A stretch of 62,291 nucleotides of DNA from Companilactobacillus zhongbaensis (GCF_003946515.1 NZ_RHOM01000015.1:1-62291), one strand, 5' to 3'. Shown: positions 33,664 through 43,515, numbered from the stretch's first letter. Made by a program: numbers and translations. Notes: generated by a model from the sequence alone, not told the origin.

Positions 33664-36021
33664 ATGACAGACTATTCATCTAAAGAATATTTAAACCTTA
33701 TTGATAAATATTGGCGTGCTGCCAACTACATTTCTGTTGGACAACTTTATTTTAAAGATAACCCATTGTTGAAACGTGACGTTAAAGCTGACGACGTTAA
33801 AGTTCATCCAATTGGCCACTGGGGTACAATTGCTGGACAAAACTTCATCTATGCTCATTTAAATCGTCTTATCAACAAATATGACCTAAACATGTTCTAT
33901 ATCGAAGGACCAGGACATGGTGGGCAAGTTATGGTTTCTAACGCTTACTTAGACGGTTCATATACAGAAGATTATCCAGAGATCACACAAGACGAAGCTG
34001 GTATGAAGAAATTGTTCAAACAATTCTCATTCCCAGGCGGTGTTGCATCTCACGCTGCTCCTGAAACACCAGGTTCAATCCACGAAGGTGGAGAACTAGG
34101 TTACTCACTTTCACACGGTGTTGGTGCTATCCTTGATAACCCTGATCAAATCGCTGCTGTAGTTATCGGTGATGGTGAATCAGAAACTGGTCCACTTGCT
34201 GCATCATGGTTCTCAAACACATTCATCAACCCTGTTGATGACGGTGCTGTTCTACCAATCCTTGACTTGAACGGATTCAAGATTTCTAACCCAACAATCT
34301 TGTCACGTAAGACTGACAAAGAATTGACAGAATACTTTACAGGTATGGGCTGGGATCCAATGTTCGTTGAAGGTGACGATCCTGCTAAGATGCACCCAGA
34401 AACAGCTAAGGTCTTCGATGAAGCTATCGAAAAGATCCAAGCTATCCAAGCAGAAGCTAGAAAAGGTTCAGCAGACGATGCTAAGATGCCTAACTGGCCA
34501 GTTGTTATCTTCCGTGCTCCTAAGGGCTGGACTGGTCCTAAAGAATGGGATGGCGTTCCAATTGAAAACTCATTTAGAGCTCACCAAATTCCAATTCCTG
34601 TAGACCAAAACCACATGGAACATATCGATGCATTAGTTGACTGGATGAAGAGTTACAAGCCAGAAGAACTATTCAACGATGATGGTTCATTGAAGGATGA
34701 AATTGCTGCTATTACACCTAAGGGTAACAAGCGTATGGCTATGAACCCTATTACAAACGGTGGAGTAGACCCTCAACCATTAGACCTACCAGACTTCAAG
34801 AATTACGAACTTAAATTCGACAAGCCAGGTCAAATCGAATCACAAGATATGATCAACTTAGGTAAATACTTAGGTGACGTTATCAGAAACAACCCTAAGA
34901 CATTCAGATTATTCGGACCTGATGAAACAATGTCAAACCGTCTATATGGCGCATTTGAAGCTTCACCTCGTCAATGGATGGAACAAGTTAAAGAACCTAA
35001 CGACCAATATGAAGCACCAGCTGGTCGTATCATCGATTCACAACTTTCAGAACACCAAGCTGAAGGATTTAACGAAGGTTACACATTGACAGGACGTCAT
35101 GGTATCTTCGCTTCATACGAAGCTTTCTTAAGAGTTGTTGACTCAATGCTTACACAACACTTCAAGTGGTTAAGAAAAGCTAACGAACTTTCATGGAGAA
35201 ACAAGTATCCTTCACTTAACGTGATCGCTACTTCAACTGCTTTCCAACAAGACCACAATGGTTACACTCACCAAGATCCAGGTTTGATCACTCACTTGGC
35301 TGAAAAGAAACCAGAATACATCCGTGAATACTTCCCAGCTGACACAAACTCATTGCTTGCTGTTATGCCTAAGATTTTGGATGACCAAGAAAAGATCAAC
35401 TTATTAGTTACTTCAAAACAACCTCGTCTACAATTCTTCAACATGGACGAAGCACAAGAATTAGCTGATAAAGGTTACAAGGTAATCGACTGGGCTTCAA
35501 ATGATAATGGTGGCGAACCAGATGTTGTCTTCGCTTCAGTTGGTACAGAACCAACAATCGAATCACTTGCTGCTATCAGCATTTTGAGAAAATCAAAACC
35601 TGATATCAAGGTAAGATTCGTAAACATCGTTGACTTACTTAAACTTCGTGCACCAGAAGTTGACCCTCGTGGTTTAACTAACGAAGAATTCAACGAAATC
35701 TTCACAATCGACAAGCCAGTTATCTTTGCATTCCACGGCTTCGAAGATATCATCAAAGAAATCTTCTTCGATCGTGACAACCACAACCTTTACGTACATG
35801 GCTACCGTGAAAACGGTGATATCACAACTCCATTTGATATGCGTGTCGTAAACGAAATGGATAGATTCCACTTGGCTGAAGAAGCTGCAGTTGCTGTTCA
35901 AGGTGACGCTGCCGGCGACTTTGCTGACGAGATGGAAGCTATTGTTGACAAGCATAACAAGTATATCCGTGAAAACGGTGATGACTTGCCAGAAGTTACT
36001 TCATGGAAATGGGATATCTAA
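33664..36021 (+). CDS. xfp: D-xylulose-5-phosphate / fructose-6-phosphate phosphoketolase
   Basis: 785 residues, the usual length. Thiamine-diphosphate enzyme that splits xylulose-5-P (and often fructose-6-P) into acetyl-P and glyceraldehyde-3-P or erythrose-4-P. Visible motifs include [31 protein letters not shown], the ThDP/Mg motif [11 protein letters not shown] with [10 protein letters not shown], and HQDPG in the second domain. AAGGAG precedes the ATG. Codons are strongly biased toward those of highly expressed genes (GGT, GCT, AAC, CCA), which fits a central-pathway enzyme. A GntR-UTRA regulator sits upstream with paired operators. Repeats A6, A7 and D1 follow. Confidence 0.98.
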   Translation: MTDYSSKEYLNLIDKYWRAANYISVGQLYFKDNPLLKRDVKADDVKVHPIGHWGTIAGQNFIYAHLNRLINKYDLNMFYIEGPGHGGQVMVSNAYLDGSYTEDYPEITQDEAGMKKLFKQFSFPGGVASHAAPETPGSIHEGGELGYSLSHGVGAILDNPDQIAAVVIGDGESETGPLAASWFSNTFINPVDDGAVLPILDLNGFKISNPTILSRKTDKELTEYFTGMGWDPMFVEGDDPAKMHPETAKVFDEAIEKIQAIQAEARKGSADDAKMPNWPVVIFRAPKGWTGPKEWDGVPIENSFRAHQIPIPVDQNHMEHIDALVDWMKSYKPEELFNDDGSLKDEIAAITPKGNKRMAMNPITNGGVDPQPLDLPDFKNYELKFDKPGQIESQDMINLGKYLGDVIRNNPKTFRLFGPDETMSNRLYGAFEASPRQWMEQVKEPNDQYEAPAGRIIDSQLSEHQAEGFNEGYTLTGRHGIFASYEAFLRVVDSMLTQHFKWLRKANELSWRNKYPSLNVIATSTAFQQDHNGYTHQDPGLITHLAEKKPEYIREYFPADTNSLLAVMPKILDDQEKINLLVTSKQPRLQFFNMDEAQELADKGYKVIDWASNDNGGEPDVVFASVGTEPTIESLAAISILRKSKPDIKVRFVNIVDLLKLRAPEVDPRGLTNEEFNEIFTIDKPVIFAFHGFEDIIKEIFFDRDNHNLYVHGYRENGDITTPFDMRVVNEMDRFHLAEEAAVAVQGDAAGDFADEMEAIVDKHNKYIRENGDDLPEVTSWKWDI

Positions 36022-36100
36022 AACTAAACCTTTAATAAATTCACATTCCTAATTTCTATATAAAAATCTTTTACATTTTTTCCGTTTGTTATTTGATTTT

Positions 36101-36140
36101 GAGCATTTCCTGCTGTTTTGGTGGGAAATGCTTTTTTTTG
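36101..36140 (+). terminator. Terminator of xfp
   Basis: AGCATTTCC...GGGAAATGCT followed by eight T's and GTGTTTTATTTTTG, directly before the GTTCACTGCC end of A6. Confidence 0.85.
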
Positions 36141-36175
36141 TGTTTTATTTTTGTTTGTGTAGTAGTTTGGGTGGT

Positions 36176-36398
36176 GGTTCACTGCCGGTTCTGCGGGGGA
36201 TTCCGGAAATTTCGCTGTGGAACGGTGTGGGCACGATTTTGAGCTATCCGGGAAGTTCGCCCGGACATCTCAAAACTCGGCCTTTTACTAGGCAATAAAT
36301 TGCCAAGTAAAATTTCACACCTGACAGCGAATTTCCTCCATCCCCCGCAGAACCTATGGTGGTGCAAACATCATCTTTTGGTGGGGTTACGGTACTTA
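36176..36398 (-). repeat. Repeat A6 (family A, reverse), first of a tandem pair
   Basis: GGTTCACTGCCGGTTCTGCG to ACGGTACTTA. Closing stem GGTGTGG/CACACC, hairpin 2 arms CCGGG/CCCGG with TTTTGAG/CTCAAAA, hairpin 1 of the TTTTACTAGGCAAT type. About 118 bp of shared flank (CTGATTTGGATG, TTATGTTTTCTTGTGTCCTA) separates it from A7. Confidence 0.93.
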
Positions 36399-36517
36399 GT
36401 TTTATAGAGTCTGACTGATTTGGATGATTTTTTGGTACTTATGTTTTCTTGTGTCCTAGGATCTTTGTTTGATGTGTCTATCTTGTTGATTTTTGTGGTG
36501 GTAATTGGTTGGGTCGT

Positions 36518-36742
36518 GGTTCACTGCCGGTTCTGCGGGAGGGTTCCGGGAATTGCGCTGTGGAACGCCATGGGCACCACTCTGAGCTATCCGGGAAAAT
36601 CGCCCGGACATCTCACAGCTGGGCCTTTTACTAGGCAATAAATTGCCAAGTAAAATTTCATGGCTGACAGCGAATTCCCTCCACCCTCCCGCAGAACCTA
36701 GGGTGGTGCAAACATCATCTTTTGGTGGGGTTACGGTACTTA
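36518..36742 (-). repeat. Repeat A7 (family A, reverse), second of a tandem pair
   Basis: 342 bp from A6, head to tail, nearly identical in flank and outer stem, but with closing stem GCCATGG/CATGGC instead of GGTGTG/CACACC and hairpin 2 base CTCTGAG/CTCACAG instead of TTTTGAG/CTCAAAA. Confidence 0.93.
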
Positions 36743-36947
36743 TTCTTATAGTATTTGACTGATTTGGATGGGTCTTTGGCACTTATGTTTTCTTGTGTCC
36801 TAGGATCTTTACCTGATGTATTTATCTTGTCGATTTTTTACTTGGATATCATCGGTTGGTAAGTTAGTTCAAGTATTCATTGAAAATGGGCAATTATATT
36901 TGCATTTTGGTTTTATTGTCTTTGAACTTGAACTTAATACTCTGGAG

Positions 36948-37224
36948 GATATTGAGATAGACAAGTGAGAAATAGGGAGCATTGATAGTGGCGATTTGAT
37001 CTATCTTGAGTGGAGCCCACCCACCACAAAGAAGAATTGATTACTAATCTAGGTGGAAGGGCGGGGCGCTATATGGGTTCAGCTGTGAAATTATTCTTAG
37101 CGATTTATCGCTTAGAATAAGACTCGTATTGGAGATGTCCGGGTTAACTTCCCGGATAGCTTCAATCGATGTCCACAGCGTTCCAATCCCATATAGCGCC
37201 CCGCCCTGGAACCGGCAGTGAACC
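36948..37224 (+). repeat. Repeat D1 (hybrid copy, forward)
   Basis: A degenerate family-B-like distal flank (GATATTGAGATAGACAAG) leads to a unique outer stem, GGGCGGGGCGCTATATGGG/CCCATATAGCGCCCCGCCC. Inner hairpins are of the A5 type (hairpin 1 TATTCTTAGCGAT; hairpin 2 CCGGG/CCCGG). Ends GGCAGTGAACC, with the family-B right flank ending CTCTCACCTCTAG near 37335. The remaining gap (37336-37618) holds only a cre-like site. Confidence 0.9.
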
Positions 37225-37507
37225 TCCAACCAAACTACTACCTCCAAACCATCACTACCTCAGATTAATCCTCTCATCTCATTTTCTATTATTAGTTCCA
37301 AACCACTTTTGCTGCTTTTTTCCTCTCACCTCTAGACAAGCAATTTTCTGCTTTTTTAAATATTTTTTTATTAAGTTTTTTTAATTATGCCTAATTTTTA
37401 TCTAACGATAAATGAAATTCAATCTCATTTATCCGCTTGAAAGCTTATTAATTTCACAAGACAGTTTTAATAATTAGGAAATGTCTTAGAAACTTAAATT
37501 AAAGGTA

Positions 37508-37521
37508 AGTAAACGCTTTCA
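37508..37521 (+). promoter_or_regulatory. cre-like site (CcpA)
   Basis: AGTAAACGCTTTCA differs from the cre consensus TGWAANCGNTNWCA at the first base only. It lies about 100 bp before the small membrane protein gene, so catabolite control of it is possible. Confidence 0.45.
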
Positions 37522-37618
37522 TTGAACTTAAAAAACTTAACCCTAAATGGTTGAAAGTGAAGAATTTACGTGTTACGTTAAGCGTGTAGGAAAAATATAT
37601 TTAGAGGCGGTGGAATTT

Positions 37619-37807
37619 ATGACAATTCAAATTATTGGATCACTTATTAAACTTGCAGGAGCAGCTGTGATCGTCGCGTTAGCGATCTTGCTCTTGGCCA
37701 TAGGAAGCCGATTCTCACTGCCCGTTATTTTAATCGGGGCTATTGTATTTGCAGTTTACGCAAATTGCAGAATTGCCAGAAAAGGGCTTCTCAAGTTTAT
37801 TAACTAA
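37619..37807 (+). CDS. Small hydrophobic membrane protein
   Basis: 62 residues from the ATG at 37619 (GGCGGTGG upstream; the frame is open further upstream without a ribosome site). Almost wholly hydrophobic (two helices, about 5-30 and 32-50) with a basic C-terminal end ARKGLLKFIN. Family unknown. It lies downstream of a cre-like site. Confidence 0.6.
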   Translation: MTIQIIGSLIKLAGAAVIVALAILLLAIGSRFSLPVILIGAIVFAVYANCRIARKGLLKFIN

Positions 37808-37950
37808 TTTCGATTGATAGCATCCAGAGGGGTGCTATTTTTTTTGCCCATTTTTACCGAGTGGAATCATTGGTGGATTCGGCTTTTTAAAAATGTTTCC
37901 TGGTCTTTGTTAAAATGTACCTATACATATAATGAAGATGAGGTATTGAG

Positions 37951-38610
37951 ATGGATATTTCTGAACAAATTAAGCAAATTAAGGACTTTTCCTATTCAAA
38001 AATGTCAGCTGACACGACCGGACACAACTTCGATCACATCGAGCGCGTGGTCAATATGGTCCAAAATCTGAGCGAATCAGAGCACGCCAATCAATTGATC
38101 ACTTTGGCAGCAGCATATTTGCACGACGTAGCCGACGACAAACTAGTCGACGACCCGGCTAAGTTAGAAAAAGAGATCAAAGAATTTTTGCAAAAAATCG
38201 ACTTCACGGATGAACAAGCAAACGAAGTCCTATTCATAACCCACAACATAGGCTTCAGCAAATCTCTAAGCGAAAATCCACCAAAATTGACCCTAGAAGG
38301 TCAAATAGTCCAAGATGCCGACCGCCTAGACGCCATCGGAGCAATCGGCATAACTCGAGCCATCTACTACGGAGGAGCCAACGCCGAAACAATCTACGAT
38401 CCAACCGTCAAGCCAAGAGAAAACATGGACATAAAAGAATACCGAAATCTATCAGACGAAACCATCATCAACCACTTCTACGAAAAATTACTAAAACTAG
38501 AAGGAATGATGAACACCAAATCAGCTCAAGCAATCGCCAAGAAAAGACATAAGTTCATGGAAGACTACTTGACTGAATTTAAAGAAGAATGGAATCTCGG
38601 ACAAAAGTAA
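37951..38610 (+). CDS. HD-domain phosphohydrolase (YpgQ/YedJ-like)
   Basis: 219 residues. The metal-binding HD signature is complete: HNFDHIERV (first His), AAAYLHDVADD (HD pair), THNIG and DADRLDAIGAIGITRA (last Asp). Members hydrolyse nucleotides; some B. subtilis relatives are dNTP pyrophosphohydrolases, but the substrate here is unassigned. GATGAGG precedes the ATG. The coding strand is A+C-rich in the 3' two thirds, as the forward repeat A8 is approached. Confidence 0.9.
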   Translation: MDISEQIKQIKDFSYSKMSADTTGHNFDHIERVVNMVQNLSESEHANQLITLAAAYLHDVADDKLVDDPAKLEKEIKEFLQKIDFTDEQANEVLFITHNIGFSKSLSENPPKLTLEGQIVQDADRLDAIGAIGITRAIYYGGANAETIYDPTVKPRENMDIKEYRNLSDETIINHFYEKLLKLEGMMNTKSAQAIAKKRHKFMEDYLTEFKEEWNLGQK

Positions 38611-38910
38611 GAATCCAATCTACGGTGGATGAGAGATAAGAATCTCAATTGAGGGCAAGAAAAAATGTTGATTTGCTCAACCAATAATTGATTTATCCAA
38701 ATAGTAAGAGTGGGGGAAAACTGCAGTTAAAGAACGGGGCGTAACTCCGAGGGGAACCGAGGAGTAAGCCAAAGAGAAAAAACATCCAGAATAGCAGCCG
38801 ATGATAACGCAAAACAAGAATCAACAAGATAGGGAGAAAAACCAAACTCGTAAGAACGAAAAAAACAAAAGGTACCACCAAATCAGCCAAAACAATTTTG
38901 TAGGAAAAAA

Positions 38911-39134
38911 ATAAGTACCGTTCCCACCCACCAACAGAATGGGTTATTACCACCTTAGGTTCTGGGAGGGTGGAAGGAATTCGCCGTCAGCCATGAAATT
39001 TCACTTGGCGATTTATCGCCTAGTGAAAGGCCCAGCTGTGAGATGTCCGGGTGGGTTTCCCGGATAGCTCAGAGTGGTGCCCATGGCGTTCCACGGCGCA
39101 ATTCCTGGAACCCTCCCAGAACCGGCAGTGAACC
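38911..39134 (+). repeat. Repeat A8 (family A, forward)
   Basis: ATAAGTACCGTTCCC flank, outer stem AGGTTCTGGGAGGGTGGAAG with TTCCTGGAACCCTCCCAGAA, closing stem GCCATG/CATGGC, hairpin 1 TCACTTGGCGAT type, hairpin 2 arms CCGGG/CCCGG with CTGTGAG/CTCAGAG (G-G mismatch). Ends GGCAGTGAACC. The gap 38611-39418 holds this repeat with its upstream flank and one terminator. Confidence 0.92.
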
Positions 39135-39171
39135 TCTACACAAACAACTAAAACAAACAAAATCAAAACAC

Positions 39172-39207
39172 AAAAAAAGCCAGAAAGGAATCACCCTTTC
39201 TGGCTTT
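39172..39207. terminator. Terminator beside A8
   Basis: AAAGCCAGAAAGG/CCTTTCTGGCTTTT. A's on the left and TTTT on the right make it bidirectional: for the HD gene transcript through A8, or for the minus-strand phosphatase gene at 39419. Confidence 0.75.
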
Positions 39208-39418
39208 TACATTAAAGCAGTCAAAACTTGAGGAGGTCTCAACCGCTACTTGAATTTTATTATGAGAATTATATCCATTTGAATTATGAGAATTATTATG
39301 AAGAGGTATAAGTTAAGGACTGTTTCTTGCTTCCTTAGCTTATGAATACATAATAACTGGTAAATATGAAGAAATTATGATGCTTTTGCAACTTAATTAG
39401 GAAAAACTTGTTACGGAT

Positions 39419-40222
39419 TTATTTCAATAAATAAATTTTCTTCAAGTCGTTAATTTCATTATCGCTAACTTTTAATTCGCTTCTGATATAATTATCTAGA
39501 CTACCAGAGGTCTCCTCGATGGCTTTTTGAGCGACGTCTAAGTAGCTTTCGTTGACTGTTAAGAGTGCCTTGATCGATTCGACTAGGCTTGGATCTTTGG
39601 CTTCTACTTGCTTTAAGACGTTTGCTACGTAGATTTTACTTGCTTGATTGGTTAGTAAGTAGTCTTGTTTGATCGTTGGCAAGGGAACTCCTAAAGAATA
39701 AAGAAAGAAAACGGCACCCATGCCGGTTCTATCTTTTCCTGCTGTACAATGGAATAAGACTACTTCATTGTCGTTGCTATTGCCTAATAGTTCATCGAAA
39801 AATCTTCGATAGGCTACTCGTGCTTGGTCTTCAGTGATCATGTTGCGATAGACATCTAGCATGTGGTTGTAACCGTCGTGCGGATCAAAGTCGATTTCGG
39901 GAATTACCCGATCTTCAATTTTGGATGCTTCAGTTTGATCTTCAACAAAAACTGGTAAGGAAACATATTTGGCACCAGTTGGTACGCGATCAGGTTTTTT
40001 GTCGATCTCGTCTTTGGAACGAAAATCTACGTCGGTTTTTACGCCATAGTCTTTTAAGTACTTAATATCGTTATTAGTTAGATCACCGAGTCCAGCTGAA
40101 CGAAGGGCTTTGTGATATTTGACGGACTGACCGTTGACAGTCTGGTATCCTCCCAATTCACGGAAGTTGATGCCGGCTTCTAGGTCTAAAATGCGACGTG
40201 CGCTTTCAGTTGCTCTGTCCAT
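39419..40222 (-). CDS. Tyrosine-type protein/lipid phosphatase
   Basis: 267 residues from the ATG at 40222 (AGAGG 8 nt upstream; an earlier ATG lacks this). It contains the P-loop HCTAGKDRTG with the catalytic Cys and Arg, and the N-terminal NFRELGGYQTVNGQSVKYHK typical of the IphP/LipA-type family found in Lactobacillus and Listeria. These enzymes remove phosphate from phosphotyrosine or phosphoinositides. There is no signal peptide, so it is cytoplasmic. It diverges from the glycerate kinase gene across about 75 bp. Confidence 0.9.
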   Translation of the reverse strand: MDRATESARRILDLEAGINFRELGGYQTVNGQSVKYHKALRSAGLGDLTNNDIKYLKDYGVKTDVDFRSKDEIDKKPDRVPTGAKYVSLPVFVEDQTEASKIEDRVIPEIDFDPHDGYNHMLDVYRNMITEDQARVAYRRFFDELLGNSNDNEVVLFHCTAGKDRTGMGAVFFLYSLGVPLPTIKQDYLLTNQASKIYVANVLKQVEAKDPSLVESIKALLTVNESYLDVAQKAIEETSGSLDNYIRSELKVSDNEINDLKKIYLLK

Positions 40223-40296
40223 AAAAAGAACCTCTCTTCTCAATTTAGTCTATAGACTGAATCATTTATATATTATAGCAAAAGGAAGATTTATCC

Positions 40297-41433
40297 ATGA
40301 AATTTCTTATCGCTCCAGGAAAGTATCATGATTCATCGATCAGCTCGAAACTGATCGGACAAGCGATATATAGTGGTATCTCACGGGCACTGCCAGATGC
40401 TCAGATAGTTACTATGCCTGTGACGGATAGTAAATATGGAATGCCTGCGTTAGTAGCCCATACAATTGGTGGTAAATGGGCCGATTTACTTTTCTTTGAT
40501 GCCTTTTGGCAAAATAAGATGGGACGTTACTTATTAACGAACATTGATAGTCAGGATACCGCAATTATTGATACAGAACAAATAGTTGGCCCAGAATTAG
40601 CCGAATCAAAAAGTCGAAATGATCTTTTTCATGCGACGAGTTATGGTATTGGCGAGTTCATTATGGATGCAGTGACGAGTGGCTATCGCCAGATTGTTAT
40701 TTCTTTGGGGACGTCTGAATCATACGATGGTGGTTTAGGAGCCCTCCAAGCTCTTGGAGCTAAGATTTATGACGAAGGTGGGGATTTGATACCAGAAGGT
40801 GAAAACCCGCTGATAAACGGTTATGAGGCTGATCTCGACGATGTCTATAAATTGCTACGAAAAGTGAAGATCACCGTCTTGCTGAGTTATTCTACTAGCA
40901 TTGAAATGAAGGAAAAGCACGACTACTTATCTGAAACGCAAAAAGATTTTTTAGAGGATAACCTGCTTTATATTACAGAAAAAATCAATAAGAAGTATAA
41001 TTTAGATATACACCCGATGCCTCGTTCAGGCTCCATTAATACATTGGCCGGTGCATTTGCGATGATGGACGCCCATATTTCGCGTTCGTCTTTCGAATGG
41101 GTCGCCAATGTCACTGGGATGGATGAAACGATCCGGTCAGCTGACGTTATGATAACCGCCACTGACGAAGTGTCTTCAGAATCCATGCACGATGAAATCC
41201 TGTTTCACCTGAGCAAGATCGCCGGCTTTTCCAAAATGCCGACCTTCATTTTTTGTAACAACTTTATTGATGACTTTGAAGATTATGAACAACTTTTTAC
41301 CGGAATATTCTCGACACAAATGTCGAATTATTCATTAAAAAGTAAAGATGAACAAATAATTTTTGAACATTATGAATCGATCGCTAATCAATTAGCGAGA
41401 ACATTGGGTGCATTTCATAATGGAAAAGATTGA
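40297..41433 (+). CDS. Glycerate kinase family protein (GlxK/GarK-like)
   Basis: 378 residues, the typical length. Family features: N-terminal FLIAPGKYHDSSISS, a middle IVISLGTSESYDGGLGALQALGA (the substrate/ATP glycine-rich segment, normally GGSATNDGG) and a late DVMITATDEVSSESM. Both the first Pro-Asp-Ser-type loop and the GGSATNDGG motif are altered (KYHDS and LGTSESYDGG), so this is a divergent subgroup whose reaction may not be glycerate phosphorylation. GGAAG precedes the ATG. It is followed 70 bp later by a UspA gene. Confidence 0.8.
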   Translation: MKFLIAPGKYHDSSISSKLIGQAIYSGISRALPDAQIVTMPVTDSKYGMPALVAHTIGGKWADLLFFDAFWQNKMGRYLLTNIDSQDTAIIDTEQIVGPELAESKSRNDLFHATSYGIGEFIMDAVTSGYRQIVISLGTSESYDGGLGALQALGAKIYDEGGDLIPEGENPLINGYEADLDDVYKLLRKVKITVLLSYSTSIEMKEKHDYLSETQKDFLEDNLLYITEKINKKYNLDIHPMPRSGSINTLAGAFAMMDAHISRSSFEWVANVTGMDETIRSADVMITATDEVSSESMHDEILFHLSKIAGFSKMPTFIFCNNFIDDFEDYEQLFTGIFSTQMSNYSLKSKDEQIIFEHYESIANQLARTLGAFHNGKD

Positions 41434-41502
41434 AATTAATAAAATTATGCATTAATCTAAAGGTAAAGCTTTCGATTAAGGGCGTTGTTGGAGGATTAAA
41501 TT

Positions 41503-41976
41503 ATGGAACAAGACTATGAAAAGATTTTGGTACCAGTAGATGGATCAAAAGAAGCAGAAATGGCATTTCACAAGGCCGTCAAAGTGGCAGCAATGAACAA
41601 AGGTCACATTGACGTACTAACAGTTCTTGATACAAAACAATTCATCGGCTTACACGGTGGAATGTTAAACGGGGATGTAATTTACCAACTATCAGAAGAT
41701 GCACAAAAGTATCTCAACGAATTAAAAGACGAAGCAGTCAAAGACGGCTTTGACTCAGACAAAATTGCCATCCACGTAAGATTCGGAGAACCAAAAACAG
41801 TCATCGCCACAGAATTCGTAGAAGAATACAAAAACGACCTAATCATGATCGGATCAACCGGAATGAACGCAGTAACAAGACTATTAGTCGGATCAGTATC
41901 GGAGTATGTCACACGTAATGCTAGAACTGATGTTATTATTGTTAGAACTGACGTTGATAATAAAACCATTAAATAA
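41503..41976 (+). CDS. Universal stress protein (UspA family)
   Basis: 157 residues, one Usp domain: N-terminal ILVPVDGSKEAE, and the ATP-binding loop GSTGMNAVTRLLVGSVSEYV (G2xG9xGS/T type), so ATP binding is likely. GGAGG precedes the ATG. The 3' half is A+C-rich. Repeat C3 starts five bases after the stop, inside the transcript, ahead of the terminator at 42255. A second, different UspA is at 54513. Confidence 0.93.
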   Translation: MEQDYEKILVPVDGSKEAEMAFHKAVKVAAMNKGHIDVLTVLDTKQFIGLHGGMLNGDVIYQLSEDAQKYLNELKDEAVKDGFDSDKIAIHVRFGEPKTVIATEFVEEYKNDLIMIGSTGMNAVTRLLVGSVSEYVTRNARTDVIIVRTDVDNKTIK

Positions 41977-41980
41977 AAAA

Positions 41981-42104
41981 GAGAGTGGAGGCGCACGGGT
42001 AGCTGCTGAGGATTAACGCGTGTAGTCGCACAAGGCGCGGCGAAGCCGTGCCGCGACTACATGTGTTAACCGGAGGCCGCTGTGCGCCGGAACTCGTTTC
42101 CGCT
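41981..42104 (+). repeat. Repeat C3 (family C, forward) in the uspA 3' UTR
   Basis: GGCGCAC...GTGCGCC outermost, then AGCTGCTGAGGATTAACGCG with GTGTTAACCGGAGGCCGC, and TGTAGTCGC/GCGACTACA with tip CGGC-GAA-GCCG. Relative to C1, GGTGGTCG/CGACCACC has become GTAGTCGC/GCGACTAC: both arms changed together. Confidence 0.92.
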
Positions 42105-42114
42105 ATAAAACGGG

Positions 42115-42206
42115 CAACGTTTGGTAACAAACCTAAGAACGTTTGGTCATCAAACAATCGAGGTTTGGCATAAAACAAACAACATTTGGCAACCAAACAA
42201 CCAAAG
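42115..42206 (+). repeat. Tandem array of short CGTTTGG...CAAAC hairpin units beside C3
   Basis: Four degenerate units of about 23-24 bp, each able to form GTTTG-n-CAAAC (for example AACGTTTGGTAACAAACC). A similar but shorter array follows C4. It is followed by the hairpin GTTCACTA/TAGTGAAC (42206-42227). Non-coding. Confidence 0.65.
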
Positions 42207-42254
42207 TTCACTAAAAAAATAGTGAACACCAAGCTCAAACAAAAAATCCAAAAC

Positions 42255-42288
42255 CAAAAAAAGAGGCCAAAATCCGGCCTCTTTTTTG
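42255..42288 (+). terminator. Terminator of the uspA transcript
   Basis: AAAAAAGAGGCC/GGCCTCTTTTTT, nearly perfect with loop AAAATCC, active in both directions by sequence. Confidence 0.88.
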
Positions 42289-42431
42289 CTGAACAAGAAT
42301 ACAAACAACAAAAAAACGTAATTTAAATTAAAGCCAGTAGATATAACAACAAAAGACTATCAAAACCAACCAGTAGTACAATGAAAATATTGACTATCCA
42401 AATAAACTAACTGAATCAAAGGAGTAAAACC

Positions 42432-42980
42432 ATGCGCTGTAAATGGGCCGAAAATACTTTTCCAGAGATGGAAGCATATCACGATAACGAATGGTGCAAG
42501 CCAAGTCACGATGAGAAATACTTTTTTGAAATGCTAACGCTAGAATTGTCGCAAGCGGGTTTATCCTGGTCGACGATCATCAAACGACGTGAAGGGTATC
42601 GCAAAGCTTTTGCTGACTTCGATTATCAAAAAGTCGCAAAATTTGATGAGACCAAGCAAGAGGAACTCCGCAACGATCCCGGCATCATTCATAATAAGCT
42701 GAAGATTTCTGCTACGATCAACAATGCCCAGAAAATCGTTGAGATGCATGAAAAAGGCAAAAAATTTTCTGATTATATTTGGAGCTTTACTGACGGAAAA
42801 GTTATCGATCATCATCTAAAAAAAGACGATGAAATGTTGGCTCAAGATGAGCTGTCGCAACGGATCAGCAAGGATTTGAAGAAGCGTGGCTTTCGCTTTG
42901 TTGGGCCGACGATCATCTACTCATACTTGCAAGCGGTCGGCGTGATCAATGATCATTTAGATCAATGCGATTTTAAATGA
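42432..42980 (+). CDS. tag: DNA-3-methyladenine glycosylase I
   Basis: 182 residues. The zinc-snap ligands C3, H17, H175 and C179 are all present, at almost the same numbers as in E. coli Tag. RCKWAE, YHDNEW, FEMLTLELSQAGLSWSTII and GFRFVGPTIIYSYLQAVG are family hallmarks. It removes 3-methyladenine from alkylated DNA, starting base-excision repair in the cytoplasm. AAAGGAG precedes the ATG. It is 42 bp from the next gene and may be co-transcribed with it. Confidence 0.95.
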   Translation: MRCKWAENTFPEMEAYHDNEWCKPSHDEKYFFEMLTLELSQAGLSWSTIIKRREGYRKAFADFDYQKVAKFDETKQEELRNDPGIIHNKLKISATINNAQKIVEMHEKGKKFSDYIWSFTDGKVIDHHLKKDDEMLAQDELSQRISKDLKKRGFRFVGPTIIYSYLQAVGVINDHLDQCDFK

Positions 42981-43022
42981 AACGATTTTTCAGTATAATG
43001 TAAGCTAACTGGAGGAAATAAA

Positions 43023-43514
43023 ATGAATTCTGAAACTATTAGTGAGTTTGGCGAATGGCTTGACGATAACGCCAACAAGATTGAAAACAACTCAGTTAAG
43101 TTTGATGCACAACGTGTTTACGATGTCATCGATAACTTGGAAGTGTTAAGAAAGCCGATCAAAGAATACTTTGATATGACTGAAGAAGACTACTACGAAA
43201 ATGAGTCTGATCACCGTTTGACACTTCAAAATCCTGAGGCTAAATTGAGCGAATTAAAAGATCGCGTTTTGGTCAACCACATTGATGGTTCGTTAGCTGA
43301 CCACGATGTTAACTTTACTTACAACCACGAAAATCCATTTCCTGATGGCGAATACAGTCCTAAGGTCGACGTTGACTTAGTAAACTATTCTTTCGTTGTG
43401 ATTGGTGCTGTTTTTGCCAATACAATCGTTGCTGATATTAGAAACTCTATCTCAAAGGATGCGATCCTTTCAGTTGCTTTGGCAGCTAAGGCAATTGCAG
43501 ATTGGCAAGATTAA
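43023..43514 (+). CDS. Uncharacterised cytoplasmic protein, first gene of an ABC operon
   Basis: 163 residues, acidic, with no membrane helix and no motif I recognise. Helical N-terminal part (SEFGEWLDDNANKIENN), a middle of mixed strands (LVNHIDGSLADHDVNFTYNH, then DVDLVNYSFVVIGAVFANT) and an Ala-rich C-terminal helix. GGAGG precedes the ATG. Its stop codon is 1 bp from the start of the ABC ATPase gene, so the three genes 43023-44998 are translationally linked and probably act together. Confidence 0.75.
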   Translation: MNSETISEFGEWLDDNANKIENNSVKFDAQRVYDVIDNLEVLRKPIKEYFDMTEEDYYENESDHRLTLQNPEAKLSELKDRVLVNHIDGSLADHDVNFTYNHENPFPDGEYSPKVDVDLVNYSFVVIGAVFANTIVADIRNSISKDAILSVALAAKAIADWQD

Positions 43515-43515
43515 G

